Assembly: GCF_000002075.1 (NCBI RefSeq)
Contig: NW_004797292.1
Coordinates: forward strand, 2,442,732-2,506,731
Source of the DNA: Aplysia californica
Taxonomy: Eukaryota; Mollusca; Gastropoda; Aplysiida; Aplysiidae
Direction of reading: 5' to 3'
Length of the DNA stretch: 64,000 nt
Position 1 is the first letter of the stretch. Every line of letters starts with the position of its first letter. The notes beneath the pieces are model-generated. The model ran no database searches, was not told where the DNA came from, and saw only the letters and a program-made list of their open reading frames with translations. Positions 14,701 through 24,199 of this stretch are shown here, in pieces. Both the position numbers and the translations under genes were made by a program.

Positions 14701-17700
14701 TCTTTTTTGTGTTTGTTTGTAACACCTCTAATCTTCGGCTCTTATATGACCTTATTGTGTTGAACGTGCTGTAAAACTCTTACTAAAATTTTTTTTTTTT
14801 TTTACTTGGAGAAGTTTGTCCAACTCACTGTGCACACAGACTAACCAATGTACTTTCTTCCTTTTCCAGCTGTGTTTGAGTAAACCAGAGTGTGGGCGTC
14901 AGTCGTTGCAGGAGCTGCTCATCCGACCCGTGCAGAGACTGCCAAGTGTTGTTTTACTGCTACAAGGTCAGTGGGTGTGCTGCGATGTAAATTTTACGCT
15001 GTTTTACTCCCAGTTAATTTAATAAAAATCTATATTTTGTCCTCTGTTTATTGAATGATTGGTACAAGTTAACGGCATTGCGGTTACTGGGGGGCGGGGA
15101 GAGAGGGGGGATGATTTCACTGTCCTTTAATTAATGTTGCTGGCATGGCTTTGTCACTTGATTGTAGATTACAGTTTTGATGCCTGGATCTGATATGATA
15201 TTATGCTTTATGGTGTGGTGTCTCGCAAGTCAAAAGTTTGTGATCAAATTGGAAACACCGCTTACTGGGATTATTTCTTTTAGAACCTGTCAAAGTGCAA
15301 AAGTTAATGTTACAGTTTCATACCCATTATATGCTCTTGCCATTATTGAAAATAAATAGAACCTGTCAAAATGCAAAAGTTAATGTTACTCTTTCGTATT
15401 CTGTATTATGATATATGCTCTTACCATTATTGAAAATAAATTTTATTTTTTTTCCCTTTTCCTTTAGATTTGCTGAAAAGAACTGACAGCAATAATCCTG
15501 ATAAGATGAAATTGGAAAAGGCCATTGAGAAAGTAAAAGCAATAATGACGTAAGTGACAACCTAGGTTGGAGTGAATGTGAGGATAGTCTTAGGGAGCAT
15601 AGCTCTGAGCAGACAATCTTTGAAAGGGCTCGGGTTTTTTTTAAAGAATAGAATTGTTTCAAATTTCCCTGTTGCATTCAGGTATTTAGAGTGTTGTTTT
15701 TTCAAATATGGAATTCTATGTAATGAACTAAAATGGTCCTGAAGTTTTTTACATCGTCTTACTTTTATTACAAGACAACTGGGATATTCCAAATTTCTCT
15801 CAAACATACAGACCTCTGAATATTTTTTACATGGGATTCTATGCGATGAGCCGAATGAGTTTCTCATCATCTCAAATAGTAATGAGTGTGATCTTTGAGA
15901 GACAAGAGATTGTAAGTCCTCATGTCATCTTTAGTAAATCAAATGAAGAGAAATGTTGTTTAATGTTTGATAGAATTGTTATGAATATTGCTTCATTTGC
16001 TCTTCCTTTAAATCAGTATGACTAAGTGTGCAGCTTATTGTATCTTGCCATCTTTCTGTGTTACTGAAATCTATATTTCTTTACTGCTTTTTTTTTTTTT
16101 TTCAGACATATAAATGAAGACAAAAGGAAAACAGAAAGTCAGGTTGTGATGTTTGATATTGTGAACGACATAGATCACTGCCCAGTAAGTGTCACTGCTT
16201 TCACATAGATATATATATATGTATATATACCAATTGTTTGACTTTCACTTTTTTTGTCTATTCTTCAACTGCCATGGGTGATTTAGTGGGTGGTTGGCAG
16301 GTGCTCTGGTGTGTTTGCTCCTTTTTTCCTATTAAAAAATGTATCTTTTCTATCTCCCGTCCTTTTTTTTTTGTGTTTGTTGCTCTCTTGTATTACTTGT
16401 AACACTTCTAATCTTCGGCACTTGTATGACCTTGTTGTGCTGCAAGTGCCGTAAAACTTTTATAAAAACTAAAACTAAAAAAAGGGTGATTTAATATGAT
16501 TTGAGCTGGAAACTGTTCACATTTCCATTGTGTTTCACCTTGGATTTGATGATTAATGTATAGCTTGCTTGTTCTATGCATAATGTGTCCGCTCAAATTG
16601 TTGTGAAAAACTGTTTTCTAATAATCTTTAAAGCGTGGCATAAGGGACTTTGGCCAGTATGGCATCAACATGACTTTCATTCATTCAACTCTTGTTGATG
16701 TGTTTCATATCAGATGTACAGTTTCATGTTCAGTCTCTTTGTATTAGCTTATTATTCTCCGTTTACTTTCTTCTGATCTGCAGATAACTTACGATCATGG
16801 TTTCATTTTTTATTTTAAAGTTTTTCAACGGTTAGTTCAAAGCAGCCTTTTTCTTAGTAAGGAATTCACGCTTGTTTCCCTTTCTTTTGGTGCTGGTTTT
16901 ATTCTGTAGTGGTGTTTCTTTTTCCATAAATAGAAAGAGATGAATTTGTGAGGGTTCGTGGAAACATGGCCATTTGCTGATGAGAATGAGTAGACTTTTT
17001 ATGTCCATGGATCGTCGAAACATGGCCATTTGCGGATGAGAATGAGTCGACTTTTTATGTCCATGGATTTTCCTACAGATCTCTTATCCCTTTCACTCAT
17101 TAATATTTTTTTATTCCAGGCAACCCTTCTGTCCTCCAACCGTCATTTTGTCATGAAAGTGGATGTGATGGAGCTGTCGGGGAATTTGTCCTCTCGTGGA
17201 GATCCCCTCACTTTGTTCATTTTTTCAGATAATGTTGAGGTCAGTATATGTGTGTGTGTGCCTAAAGGAAGGTACGAAAAGTCACGGATTTTAACCATTG
17301 TGAGTTAAGGGTTGTACCTAATAGGACATTCAATGCTGAACACAGTGGTTTTTCAATTTTTTAGGTAAATCTCAAGTAGTTTTTGAGATATTGCCCGTTT
17401 TGCGAGGTAGGGTATAAAGATCTAATTTTGAGAAAATTAGCTTTTAAGTTTAGAACATGTCCTACAAACTTGAAAATAAACGATGATTCAATTGTTTCTA
17501 ATGTATTTATTCATGGAAAATTCATTTCCAATTCGGCATTCACTCGACAACATTATGATATTATTGTGTATGTATTTATCTTTGTATATTTATGTATATT
17601 TTTGGAAACCAATTCTCCTAATAAGGATCAATAAATATGGAGTTCATTAATTTTTTAACATTTATACCTCACGCTTTCAGATTTGTAAAAGAAGAATGAA

Positions 17701-20700
17701 AGTGTTAGGATCCTCAAATTCTCGGAGTCCGGCCGTCCCACACAAGACCCCACAGAAAGCGTACAAGCATCTGGACATCATAGCCATGACGTCGATCAAG
17801 AGAGTCATTGATGTGGCTGAAGCAGAGGGTTAGCACAATTTTTATTTTTTATTATTTTTTTACATGAATTTTTTGTTGTTGTTGTTGTTGTTGTTTTCTT
17901 TTAAATGTGTGTGTGTGTGTATGACTTGTATTGTTAGAGGTAAAGAGCATGCTAGTCTACTGTTACGAACTTCCTGGATTTGAGAATGTGAGAGTATACA
18001 TTTTTAGCCTTCTACGCCAAAACCGGTCCCACTTGATGTACTGTAATTTTGTTCATTGTTACATAATCTTTTTTTTTCCCCCTCTTGTTTTTCCTCAGAG
18101 TTTTTTTGTTTGTTTGTTGCTGTTTTTTGGGTGTATTTTGTAAGTTTGTGGTTGGTTTTTTGGGGGGGATGGGGGGGGGGGGGGTTGTTTTTAAATTTTG
18201 TATATTTTTTGGGGTAAAGTTTACTAAGATTTGCATGAAGAAACTATTACCGATTATATCCCTTTTTACTGTGTGGCTGTTTGAATAAATTGAAGTGTGT
18301 CCCGTCTGTGTCTTTGTGACAAGTCTCTGCCTAAGCTGTGTATTGTTCTTTCACCTGTGTTTATAGATAAGATATTGGATTTTTTTAGTTCCTCCTCCTC
18401 TCCTCCCCCCCCCCCCCCCCCCAGCAGAGATTCAAGGTGGGTGGTTGGCGGGTGCTCTGGTGTGATTTGCTCCTTCTTTCCTATCCAACAACTATCGTCT
18501 TTATCTCTCCTCCTTTTTTTTATGTTTGGTACTCTCTTATAACACCTCTAATCTTCTGGCGCTCATATGACCTTATGCAGTTGCGAGCGCCGTAAAACCT
18601 CTACTAAAACTAAAGAGATTCAAGGATGCATCTTGGGATAGTGAGTAGTTTAGTAAAAAAAATTGATGTACGTTCTGTTTATTATTATTTTATTTTGTGC
18701 TGCAGATTGTGGCCAGGCCTTCGCCCTCATAGTGCGGGACAGTGCCGTGACCAAAGAGAAACTCTACAGCTTCACAATGGACGCAGATGTCTCCAAGTCA
18801 GAAGTCTTGAACAGCATCTGCAAGAACCTAGCCATTGTCCTGTGTCGGCCAGATATTGTAAGTTTTTCATGATGGTCCCTATTGCTTTAGGAGTTGAAAA
18901 TTATTGGTTTGGCCGAAACATCGGTTGACATAGATTTTTATTTGTTTGGGTTTGTTGTTTTTTTGGTGTGTTTTTTTTTCTGCCATTCCTGGATTACTTT
19001 TCCTCATTAACAAAGTGCCATAATATGGGGGGGGGGGGGGGGGTTACCTTATTTGTTCCTTATGTTGATCCCAATAGGGCATCGTCAGATGTCATTTTAA
19101 AAGGTATACCCACACATCTATAACAAAAATAGTCTCAGGAGTGTTTTAATTTTTAAAATTTTAAAACTTCATTTCGCTTTATATTGCGATTATCATTCTT
19201 AATTATTTTCTACATTGTAGCGACTATTGACTTTTCAATTGCAAAGGTCCATTGCATGAATTCTATCAGGACTTGAGCCTGAGGGGTTTTTTTCCTAAAT
19301 TTTTCACAACCTATTTATTGACTTGACAAGTAGAATAGGTATCCCTGAAAGAAACACCCTGGCTCTAAAATTCAAACTGATCCTCTTTTTCTTTTCTTTC
19401 TTTTTCTTTTTAAACAGGAAACATTCTTAGCAACGGTAAATGGTGAAGAACTCGGCATCACTACTAAAGATCTGCACAAAGGACACAAGGCTCTCAAGTA
19501 AGTTGTTGTTTTCAGAAACTGAATCTCCTACTGGTAAGCCAAGGGCAAGCAGGGAAAGGAGATTGTAAGTGGGATAGAAAAAAAGGACACGGCATGCTCT
19601 TTGATGTGTTACTTTAGTTTAGTTAGAGTTTTACTGCGCTCACAACTGCATAATTTCATATGAGCGTGAAACCACTAGTTGGTTGCATTCACAACGGTTC
19701 GCAGCACGGTTTGGTTTTGGTCGATGTTCATATTAAAATGTTACTCTTTGATGTGTACAGTTGAGTTTGTTAAGTGGGAGGGATACACGGGTCTGTTCTA
19801 CTGAAGCAGTATCTTTATCACAGTACTGGGGTGGTAGCTTCTGCTGCAAAGTTCACATCGTGTGAAGTTTCTTGTAATTGTGACGTATTTCCACAGTGAG
19901 GTATACATGTACATAGTGTGTCTTTGGGTTTCCAAAGAATGAAAAGATACACCACCTGGCATTTCTTTTTTTCTTCTCTGATGTGTATAAACACAGATTA
20001 TTGGCTTTTGTCTAGTTCTAAGAGTCGTGAAAAGGCTATTTTGCTTACTCTGTTGCTTGTATACACTTTGTGATGGCATTGTGAACTCGTTTATGTTCAT
20101 TTGTTGAAAGGGCTGTAAGGGTTGGGCTGGGCTTTTTAATTCAATCTATAATTATTGTTATTATTATCATTTGGTGTGAATGGGTACTAGGTCGTAGATT
20201 GTAAAAGATCTTGTCAGTCTGTTAACATTTAATTAAGGGCCTGTAAAATAGACCACCGTATACCCCCCGGGGCGGTGCCACTGACTGAAGTGTCTTTAGG
20301 CCATTCCCAAAGGGGGGGGGGGGGGGGGATTTCTCGTTCTAATGCATGGTAGAATTGTAAATGGGCTAGTCATACAATGTCATGCTCATAACTGTGCCTG
20401 AACTACAACAGGGAACTGCTGCTTTTTCTTTCCTAATCCTTACTATTGTCATTTTCCTCTACTTCTTTTGTATGTTTGTCACACTCTTGTGACTCGCTAT
20501 TTCCAGGGTGCCTTGATAGTCAAAGCAGGCCTTGTGCTGTTAAAGCTAGAGAGGTGAGCAGAGTAAGTCTGATTCCCTGTAAAGACTTCTCTGTTGACAC
20601 CCACCCCTTGGCTCTCATATGACCTTATGCAGTTGCGAGCGCCGTAAAACCCTCTACTAAAAAATATTTCAAAAACTTCTACTAAGCTGAATTTATTTTG

Positions 20701-23202
20701 ATGTTTCTCAGATTTAGTCGCCGTGTGAGCCGAGCGTTTTCTTTCAACAAGACTCCCAGCAAACTGAAGAGAGCTGTCTCTGGAATGGTGCATGGCCTGA
20801 GCCCGTTTGTGAAAGACTCCAGACATCTTCAGTTCGGTCAAGTCAGAAAACTTGCCAGCACGTTTGATTTAACTGTAAGGAGTTTTTTTTTATAGATTTA
20901 ACTTGTCACACTGTTTCATCTTGTTCTTATGATTCCTGCGTGACATACAACTGTACCTAGTTTAGTTTTGTATGACCACAGTACAGTTTAGTTTCAGTGT
21001 GTCTACATGTGATGGGATAGTTGATGCCTGATGTATGTTTTACAGATTCTTTGTACTCCTGATTTTATTACTTTTTTCATTCCGTTCACAGATTGTGTTT
21101 GAATTTGAAAAATTTAACAGAAACAAGCTGTTCTCATTAATGCAAAAGTTGTTGCTAAAGAACTATGGCTGCACGATATATTGCAATGAAAGAAAGACAT
21201 GATTTTGGGCTTTCTGATATGCAGAGTAACTCATTATGTTCAAATTTTTGTTCTGGAAAGATCTATGAAAAAGAAATAGGAAAACATTTTGAACAGTTTT
21301 TGCAATCACTCATTGCCTGACAGGTGTTACCATTAATCATGCCTCATTCTTTATTACAAATGTTTGATTTTCAAATGCTTCCTCTATCAGCCCATTAATG
21401 CATGCTTTTGTAAATCTAAGTTGTTGTGCTGTTTAGTATAGCAAAGCTCAAAATTATAAACTGTAGGTTGGCGGGTGCTCTGGTGTGGTTTGCTTCTTCT
21501 TTCCTATCAAACGTCTATCGTCTTTATCTCCCCTCCTTCTTTTTTGTGTTTGTTACTCTCTTGTAACACCTCTAATCTTCGGCGCTTATATGACCTTATT
21601 GTGTTGCAAGTGCCGTAAAACACTTACTAAAACAATAAAACAAATTTGTTCCTAGGAGGTGGATGATGCTGATGACAGTGATACCATTAGTTTAGGCGCT
21701 TACTCCTTACAGGTGAGTCCAACATAACGCCTCACACAGTGTCTCAGTTGGGAAGTTGAGTTGTCTCTCAGCACAGTTTGGTCCTGACAGTCATGGTCGG
21801 AGCAGGCGGCCTACTTAATCGTCCAAATTGTGTTTGTGAGGGTGTAAAACGCCTACAAATACAATGTATATATACAATTACTGTTTGAAGTGTTCCAAAG
21901 GAAACCTTTTCAGGTTGTTGTTTTTTACACTGAAGAGTAGGCTATATTTAGCACTTGCAAAGATGAGGAAGATTCAATTGCAATTAGTAGATATAATTTT
22001 AAGACTTTTTTTCCTTTCGCAAGTAACTTGCCCTTGAAGCAGTTCTCTTGAAAGCAAAAGATCGTTAAGAAAATAAAGAGCTATGGCCAAGTGAAATTGA
22101 TATTAAAAGAAAATATAATTTTGTTTAATGCTGGCAAGTTTGGTTCTGATGTCCATAGTTATCTGTTTTAGAAATCTAAAATACAAACTATATTTAAACT
22201 TTAAGGTCTATGAAGATTTAGATGGCACCAAGAAAATTCCTTAGTGCTTTACATCATGTTTTCTAGTGCTTTCTTTCTTTGTGCCATCCACCCCTGAATT
22301 TTTAGAAAAAATTGTACTCGTTCTTTTAGATTTAGTATGTTTTAGTGATTCAGGCCTCTCTGTTTTACGCTCGTTCCTTTCACTTGGTTATGAAGCTCTG
22401 AGCTTCAGTTCAGTCGTAGGAATTTCACTTCTTACTTTCCTGTATCTTTTTGTTGTAGGCTATGGGACAAGTTTTAATGCTGTTAGCCACAGCTTGGTTG
22501 TATTATTATTGTTACAGTTTGACGATTAGGAAGTTCATTTCATGTAATAATGTAAAGAACATTTTTCTTCTAATTGAGCTGTGCATTTTTGGGGGTCTTT
22601 TTTAGTTTGTCAGGGTCATATGAAAACTGACGGTGTAAAATTCATTGAGGTCAACATGGAATTTTGTGGTACTAATAGAAAAACCTTAGATGGCGTGTTA
22701 TAAAATGAGAGATATATCGGTGGAGAGTTTTTATTTATTTGAAAATGTTGTCACCCATTTCAAAATGTTCAGCTTAATATCAAGCAACCTAATAACAGCA
22801 CAATTAACAATTATATTAGCAGCCATCTTGAGGCTTCTGAAAATCTTGATATTTCCACACAAAAAAAAATTAGGAGTCATCTTGAGGCTTCTGAAAATCT
22901 TGATAGATCTATTTCCAGAAAGAAAAAAAATAAATTTTTTTTAATGCTGCGAATTTGGTCCCATAGCCTATTTAGGAATATGTTCCGAGCGCCCCTCCCC
23001 CTCTGACCTGCTGCCCTAAATCTAGTCTGAGCCTGACCCTCCCCAGGACGGAGGCTCCCCCAGCTCCTCCACCCTGGGCTCCCCCCAGCGACTGGCCCTG
23101 CCCCCAGTGTTCGCCACGCCGTCTGCCCCCAAGCCCAGCAAGCTGTCCCTCAAGTGGGCCACCATCGGCCCCAGCTCCGCCAGCAAGTCCAAGTATTTGT
23201 GA
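3747..23202 (+). CDS. ECT2: ECT2 orthologue (Rho GEF), 22 coding exons, 5' end not found
   Basis: Guanine-nucleotide exchange factor that activates RhoA at the cell equator during cytokinesis; known ECT2 is nuclear in interphase and binds the centralspindlin subunit RACGAP1/CYK-4 through its BRCT repeats. Exons: 3747-3811, 4313-4498, 5203-5292, 5773-5880, 7042-7143, 7796-7895, 8266-8381, 8696-8758, 9792-10005, 10683-10813, 11361-11549, 12645-12755, 14870-14966, 15468-15549, 16106-16184, 17120-17239, 17681-17828, 18706-18857, 19418-19497, 20712-20874, 21656-21712, 23026-23202. All have AG/GT borders and compatible phases; together they give 875 residues plus a stop, close to vertebrate ECT2 length. 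Order is BRCT, NLS linker, DH, PH, basic tail. The first exon shown starts in mid-codon (2 bases), so one or more upstream coding exons are missing. Family assignment rests on remembered similarity along the whole length, for example [18 protein letters not shown] and RAFSFNKTP. Confidence 0.96.
7491..7633. mobile_element. MITE with imperfect terminal inverted repeats
   Basis: The left end GCGGTTCCCACTGG then GGATCGGTTCGGTTT is mirrored at the right by AAATCGAACCGAACCAATCC then CCAATGGGCACC. About 143 bp, no open frame. It sits in an ECT2 intron. Related by end sequence to the element at 13372-13556. Confidence 0.7.
9183..9330 (+). repeat. fragment of the 560-760 / 29600-29845 repeat family
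   Basis: AACAATAATAATAGATAGCA followed by GCTCTATGCGCTTCACAAT parallels 29602-29675 (AATAATGATAAATAGCAT, then GTTCTATGTGCTTTACACT). Intron of ECT2. Confidence 0.5.
9792..10005 (+). CDS. ECT2: ECT2 linker exon with NLS-like cluster
   Basis: This exon follows BRCT2 and encodes a low-complexity linker. It begins [16 protein letters not shown] and then has a basic cluster [10 protein letters not shown], matching the human segment in which a Cdk1 site (TP) is followed by NRKRRRL. A TP is present at residues 3-4 of the exon, consistent with a conserved mitotic phosphorylation site. A second basic run KRRSSS and an LDLTYTPD segment follow, matching the human LLDISNTPES region. In the family this linker controls nuclear import and release of autoinhibition; that role here is inferred from position and motif only. 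Confidence 0.9.
10125..10225 (+). repeat. short imperfect tandem repeat
   Basis: Three imperfect copies of a unit containing TGTTTGGGAGAGATTGGG, TGGTTTGGGAGAGATTGGGA and TGGTTTGGAAGAAATTGAGA. Intron of ECT2. Confidence 0.65.
10683..16184 (+). CDS. ECT2: ECT2 DH (Dbl homology) domain exons
   Basis: Six exons (10683-10813, 11361-11549, 12645-12755, 14870-14966, 15468-15549, 16106-16184) encode the catalytic GEF domain. The start [17 protein letters not shown] is conserved region 1 with its catalytic glutamate in [15 protein letters not shown] and [21 protein letters not shown] form the central and CR3 helices, and [12 protein letters not shown] then THINEDKR closes the bundle. Nothing catalytic appears missing. 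Known ECT2 DH exchanges GDP for GTP mainly on RhoA. The intron between 12755 and 14870 carries a MITE, a LINE relic, a SINE and a relic of exon 12645-12755. Confidence 0.95.
11584..11757 (+). mobile_element. short SINE copy with shared tail (degenerate)
   Basis: Body begins near GTGCTTTGGTGTGATTTGCT, continues through a CT-rich stretch and CTCTTGTAACA, and ends with the tail TTATATGACCTAATAGCGTTG then GGCGTAAAACTC. The tail stem is decayed in this copy. Follows ECT2 exon 11361-11549 directly. Confidence 0.8.
12184..12434 (+). mobile_element. MITE with TGGTCGCTTTTAAG ends, copy 1
   Basis: Starts TGGTTGCTTTTAAAGG and ends CTTAAAAGCGACCA, an inverted pair. The interior (for example CCAAAAGTGGGCATTGCCCT) is shared with the copies at 33216-33442 and 33656-33907. 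No coding capacity. Flanks are A/T only, so the duplicated target cannot be fixed with certainty. Confidence 0.85.
12492..12551 (+). repeat. TTTC microsatellite
   Basis: Run of TTTC units with occasional variants (CTTTCTTTC, TATCTTTTTC), 94 bases upstream of the ECT2 exon at 12645. Confidence 0.9.
13372..13556. mobile_element. MITE with terminal inverted repeats, second family member
   Basis: Left end CCGGGTGCTAATTGCG then GAGTCGGGTTAGGT; right end ACCCGACCTGATCCCCTAAT then GGGCACCCCG. The ends form an imperfect inverted repeat and share the GGGTGCC/AATGGGCACC motif with 7491-7633. About 185 bp, non-coding, intron of ECT2. Confidence 0.65.
13950..14240 (-). mobile_element. LINE relic: C-terminal cysteine/histidine motif after the reverse transcriptase
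   Basis: The minus frame reads [10 protein letters not shown], then [15 protein letters not shown], then [16 protein letters not shown]. This is the pattern (R-L-x-T-G..., SPxCxxC...HxLxxCP) found at the end of many non-LTR retrotransposon ORF2 proteins. Only this short end is present, as expected for a 5'-truncated LINE, although the usual order and tail are not clear. Intron of ECT2. Confidence 0.65.
14461..14505 (+). pseudogene. relic of ECT2 exon 12645-12755 inside the following intron
   Basis: The plus strand encodes [13 protein letters not shown], against [13 protein letters not shown] in the true exon at 12645-12755. About 42 bases match with roughly six differences. No acceptor AG precedes it and a stop follows, so it is not a usable exon. 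Confidence 0.75.
14625..14795 (+). mobile_element. short SINE copy with shared tail
   Basis: Body TTGGCAGGTGCTCTTGTGTG, CT-rich middle, TTGTAACACCTCTAATCTTC, then tail TATATGACCTTATTGTGTTG and GTAAAACTCTTACTAAAA. Intron of ECT2, 75 bases before exon 14870. Confidence 0.88.
15280..15440 (+). repeat. tandem duplication of about 76 bp next to an ECT2 acceptor
   Basis: AGAACCTGTCAAAGTGCAAA to GAAAATAAAT is repeated immediately (AGAACCTGTCAAAATGCAAA on) with a small insertion. The second copy ends about 28 bases before exon 15468. Confidence 0.85.
16284..16482 (+). mobile_element. short SINE copy with shared tail (AT-type stem)
   Basis: Body GGTTGGCAGGTGCTCTGGTG, CT-rich middle, tail with stem CGGCACTTG ... 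CAAGTGCCG around a 17-20-base loop, followed by TAAAACTTTTATAAAAACT repeats. The stem is perfect over nine pairs. Intron of ECT2. Confidence 0.9.
16967..17075 (+). repeat. tandem duplication of about 57 bp
   Basis: GAAACATGGCCATTTGCTGA to TTATGTCCATGGAT occurs twice in direct succession with two or three differences, 45 bases before ECT2 exon 17120. Confidence 0.9.
17120..19497 (+). CDS. ECT2: ECT2 PH domain exons
   Basis: Exons 17120-17239, 17681-17828, 18706-18857 and 19418-19497 encode the pleckstrin homology domain that follows the DH domain. Recognisable strands include [21 protein letters not shown], where human has an equivalent LFLFNDCLEIARKR, then [16 protein letters not shown] and [11 protein letters not shown]. 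The C-terminal helix is in [17 protein letters not shown]. In ECT2 this domain does not activate like most DH-PH pairs but takes part in autoinhibition and membrane association. The segment [21 protein letters not shown] is a Ser/Pro-rich loop between strands with possible TP/SP sites. Confidence 0.92.
18436..18615 (+). mobile_element. short SINE copy with shared tail (GC-type stem)
   Basis: Body GGTGGGTGGTTGGCGGGTGC, then TCTGGTGTGATTTGCTCC, CT-rich middle, and tail GGCGCTC ... GAGCGCC followed by GTAAAACCTCTACTAAAACT. Preceded by a C homopolymer (18405-18422). Intron of ECT2. Confidence 0.92.
19613..19670 (-). mobile_element. SINE tail fragment, inverted
   Basis: Reverse complement reads CACGCTCATATGAAATTATG, then CAGTTGTGAGCGCAGTAAAAC, the shared SINE tail with its stem. 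Body absent. Intron of ECT2. Confidence 0.75.
20504..20665 (+). mobile_element. SINE with shared tail, third body type
   Basis: The body (GTTAAAGCTAGAGAGGTGAG, then AGTAAGTCTGATTCCCTGTA) is unlike the short SINE body but matches 29215-29300 closely. The tail GGCTCTC ... GAGCGCCGTAAAAC is the shared one. Intron of ECT2, just before exon 20712. Confidence 0.8.
20712..23202 (+). CDS. ECT2: ECT2 C-terminal tail exons and stop
   Basis: Exons 20712-20874, 21656-21712 and 23026-23202 encode the tail. The first has the family hallmark [20 protein letters not shown], matching human KKVTRAFSFSKTPKRALRRA, the polybasic cluster used for membrane binding. The second is short and acidic ([19 protein letters not shown]). 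The last is strikingly GC-, Pro- and Ser-rich ([18 protein letters not shown] and on) and ends KSKYL before TGA at 23200-23202. The base composition of this last exon is unlike the surrounding AT-rich DNA. Its acceptor (TAAATCTAG) is weak in pyrimidines, so its use is slightly less certain, but phase and open frame fit exactly. Confidence 0.85.
21464..21636 (+). mobile_element. short SINE copy with shared tail
   Basis: Body TTGGCGGGTGCTCTGGTGTG, CT-rich middle, TTGTAACACCTCTAATCTTC, tail CGGCGCTT ... AAGTGCCG then TAAAACACTTACTAAAACA. In RNA the stem has one G-U pair. It ends about 20 bases before ECT2 exon 21656, so the element probably supplies part of that intron's 3' end. Confidence 0.92.
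22800..22915 (+). repeat. short direct repeat in the last ECT2 intron
   Basis: GCCATCTTGAGGCTTCTGAA then AATCTTGATA occurs twice (about 22821 and 22878), separated by an A-rich stretch. Confidence 0.75.
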
Positions 23203-23386
23203 TAACTCGGGAGCGCACCGCTTCTCATGAGGTGTCACATCGGGGGTTAGCATCGGTTAATTTTTAAAGGAAAGGGAAGATTTGTGAAGCGTGCTGACAA
23301 AATGGGTTACTTCTGGGATTTGAGCCCTATGGCAATGGATACATCACACTTACAGGTGAAGTTTTTATAGTTTATAAGTATGAAAT

Positions 23387-23392
23387 AATAAA
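23387..23392 (+). terminator. candidate polyadenylation signal of ECT2
   Basis: AATAAA lies 185 bases after the ECT2 stop codon and is the first such hexamer downstream. No transcript evidence is available, so a more distal site (another AATAAA at about 24597) cannot be excluded. Confidence 0.4.
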
Positions 23393-23611
23393 AGGTATGT
23401 TATACTTAAAGAATATGGCATCAATAGAAAATTTATAAATTTGACCCTAGTGTCGATTTTTTGACAATAGCTTCACTTATGGATTGCAAGAAGTAACTCA
23501 TTTTGTCAGCATGCTTCACATTCGTTATTTTCTTCTTTCATGCAGTTCATTTCTTGGCCTAATGTGGGTTCGTTTTCACTCCAGCCGGTCATTTACTTCA
23601 ACAGAATGACG

Positions 23612-24172
23612 GTGGTTCATTTCTGTTCTTAAAGAAAATATGTCAGCATCTCTTGTCTCGGAGGCAATGCATGATTTCAGATTGTGGGGGGGGGGGTTCA
23701 TTTCTGTTCTTAAAGAAAATGTATCAGCATCTCTTGTCTCAGAGGCAATGCATGATTTCAGTCTGTCGGGGGGGGGGGGGTCTGTAAAAAATGAATGTAC
23801 AGGGACCAGTGTGCTGAAAGTCCTCCACCCTAGGCTCCCCCCAGCGACTGGCCCTGCCCCCAGTTTTTTTTCTATCCCTCAGCTCCGCCAGCAAGTCCAA
23901 GTATTTGTGATAACTCGGGAGCGCACCGCTTCTCATGAGGTGTCTCATCGGGGGTTAGCGTCGGATGATTTTTAAAGGAAAGGGAAGATTTGTTATTTTC
24001 TTCTTTCATGCAGTTCATTTCTTGGCATAATGTGGGTTCGTTTTCATTCCAGCCACGTCATATTCATCAGCAGAATAAGGACGGTTCATTTCTGTTCTTA
24101 AAGAAAATATTTCAGCATCACATCTCTTGTCTGAGAGACAATGCGTGATTTTTTTTGGGGGGGAGGGGGGTC
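23612..24172 (+). repeat. three-copy repeat interleaved with the exon copy
   Basis: GGTTCATTTCTGTTCTTAAA through CTCTTGTCTCGGAGGCAATG and a poly-G end occurs at about 23612, 23694 and 24082. The poly-G run closes each copy. Downstream of ECT2; no coding sense. Confidence 0.85.
23821..23993 (+). pseudogene. internally deleted second copy of the ECT2 terminal exon and 3' UTR start
   Basis: Matches 23065-23285: TCCTCCACCCTAGGCTCCCC through CCTGCCCCCAG, then CAGCTCCGCCAGCAAGTCCA through the stop codon and CGGGAGCGCACCGCTTCTCA. Most of the middle of the coding part is replaced by a short T-rich stretch (about 23864-23879). Because the exon is the GC-rich last one, this copy cannot encode the same tail unless spliced oddly. 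Flanking 3' UTR sequence (TTATTTTCTTCTTTCATGCA) is duplicated too at about 23526 and 23994. Confidence 0.85.
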
Positions 24173-24199
24173 AGAAAAAGTGAACATGCAGGGACCAGC

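Noticed and set aside
22972-23253. Minus frames over the last ECT2 exon
   Set aside because: Shadow caused by the GC-rich coding exon; the plus frame joins in phase to ECT2.
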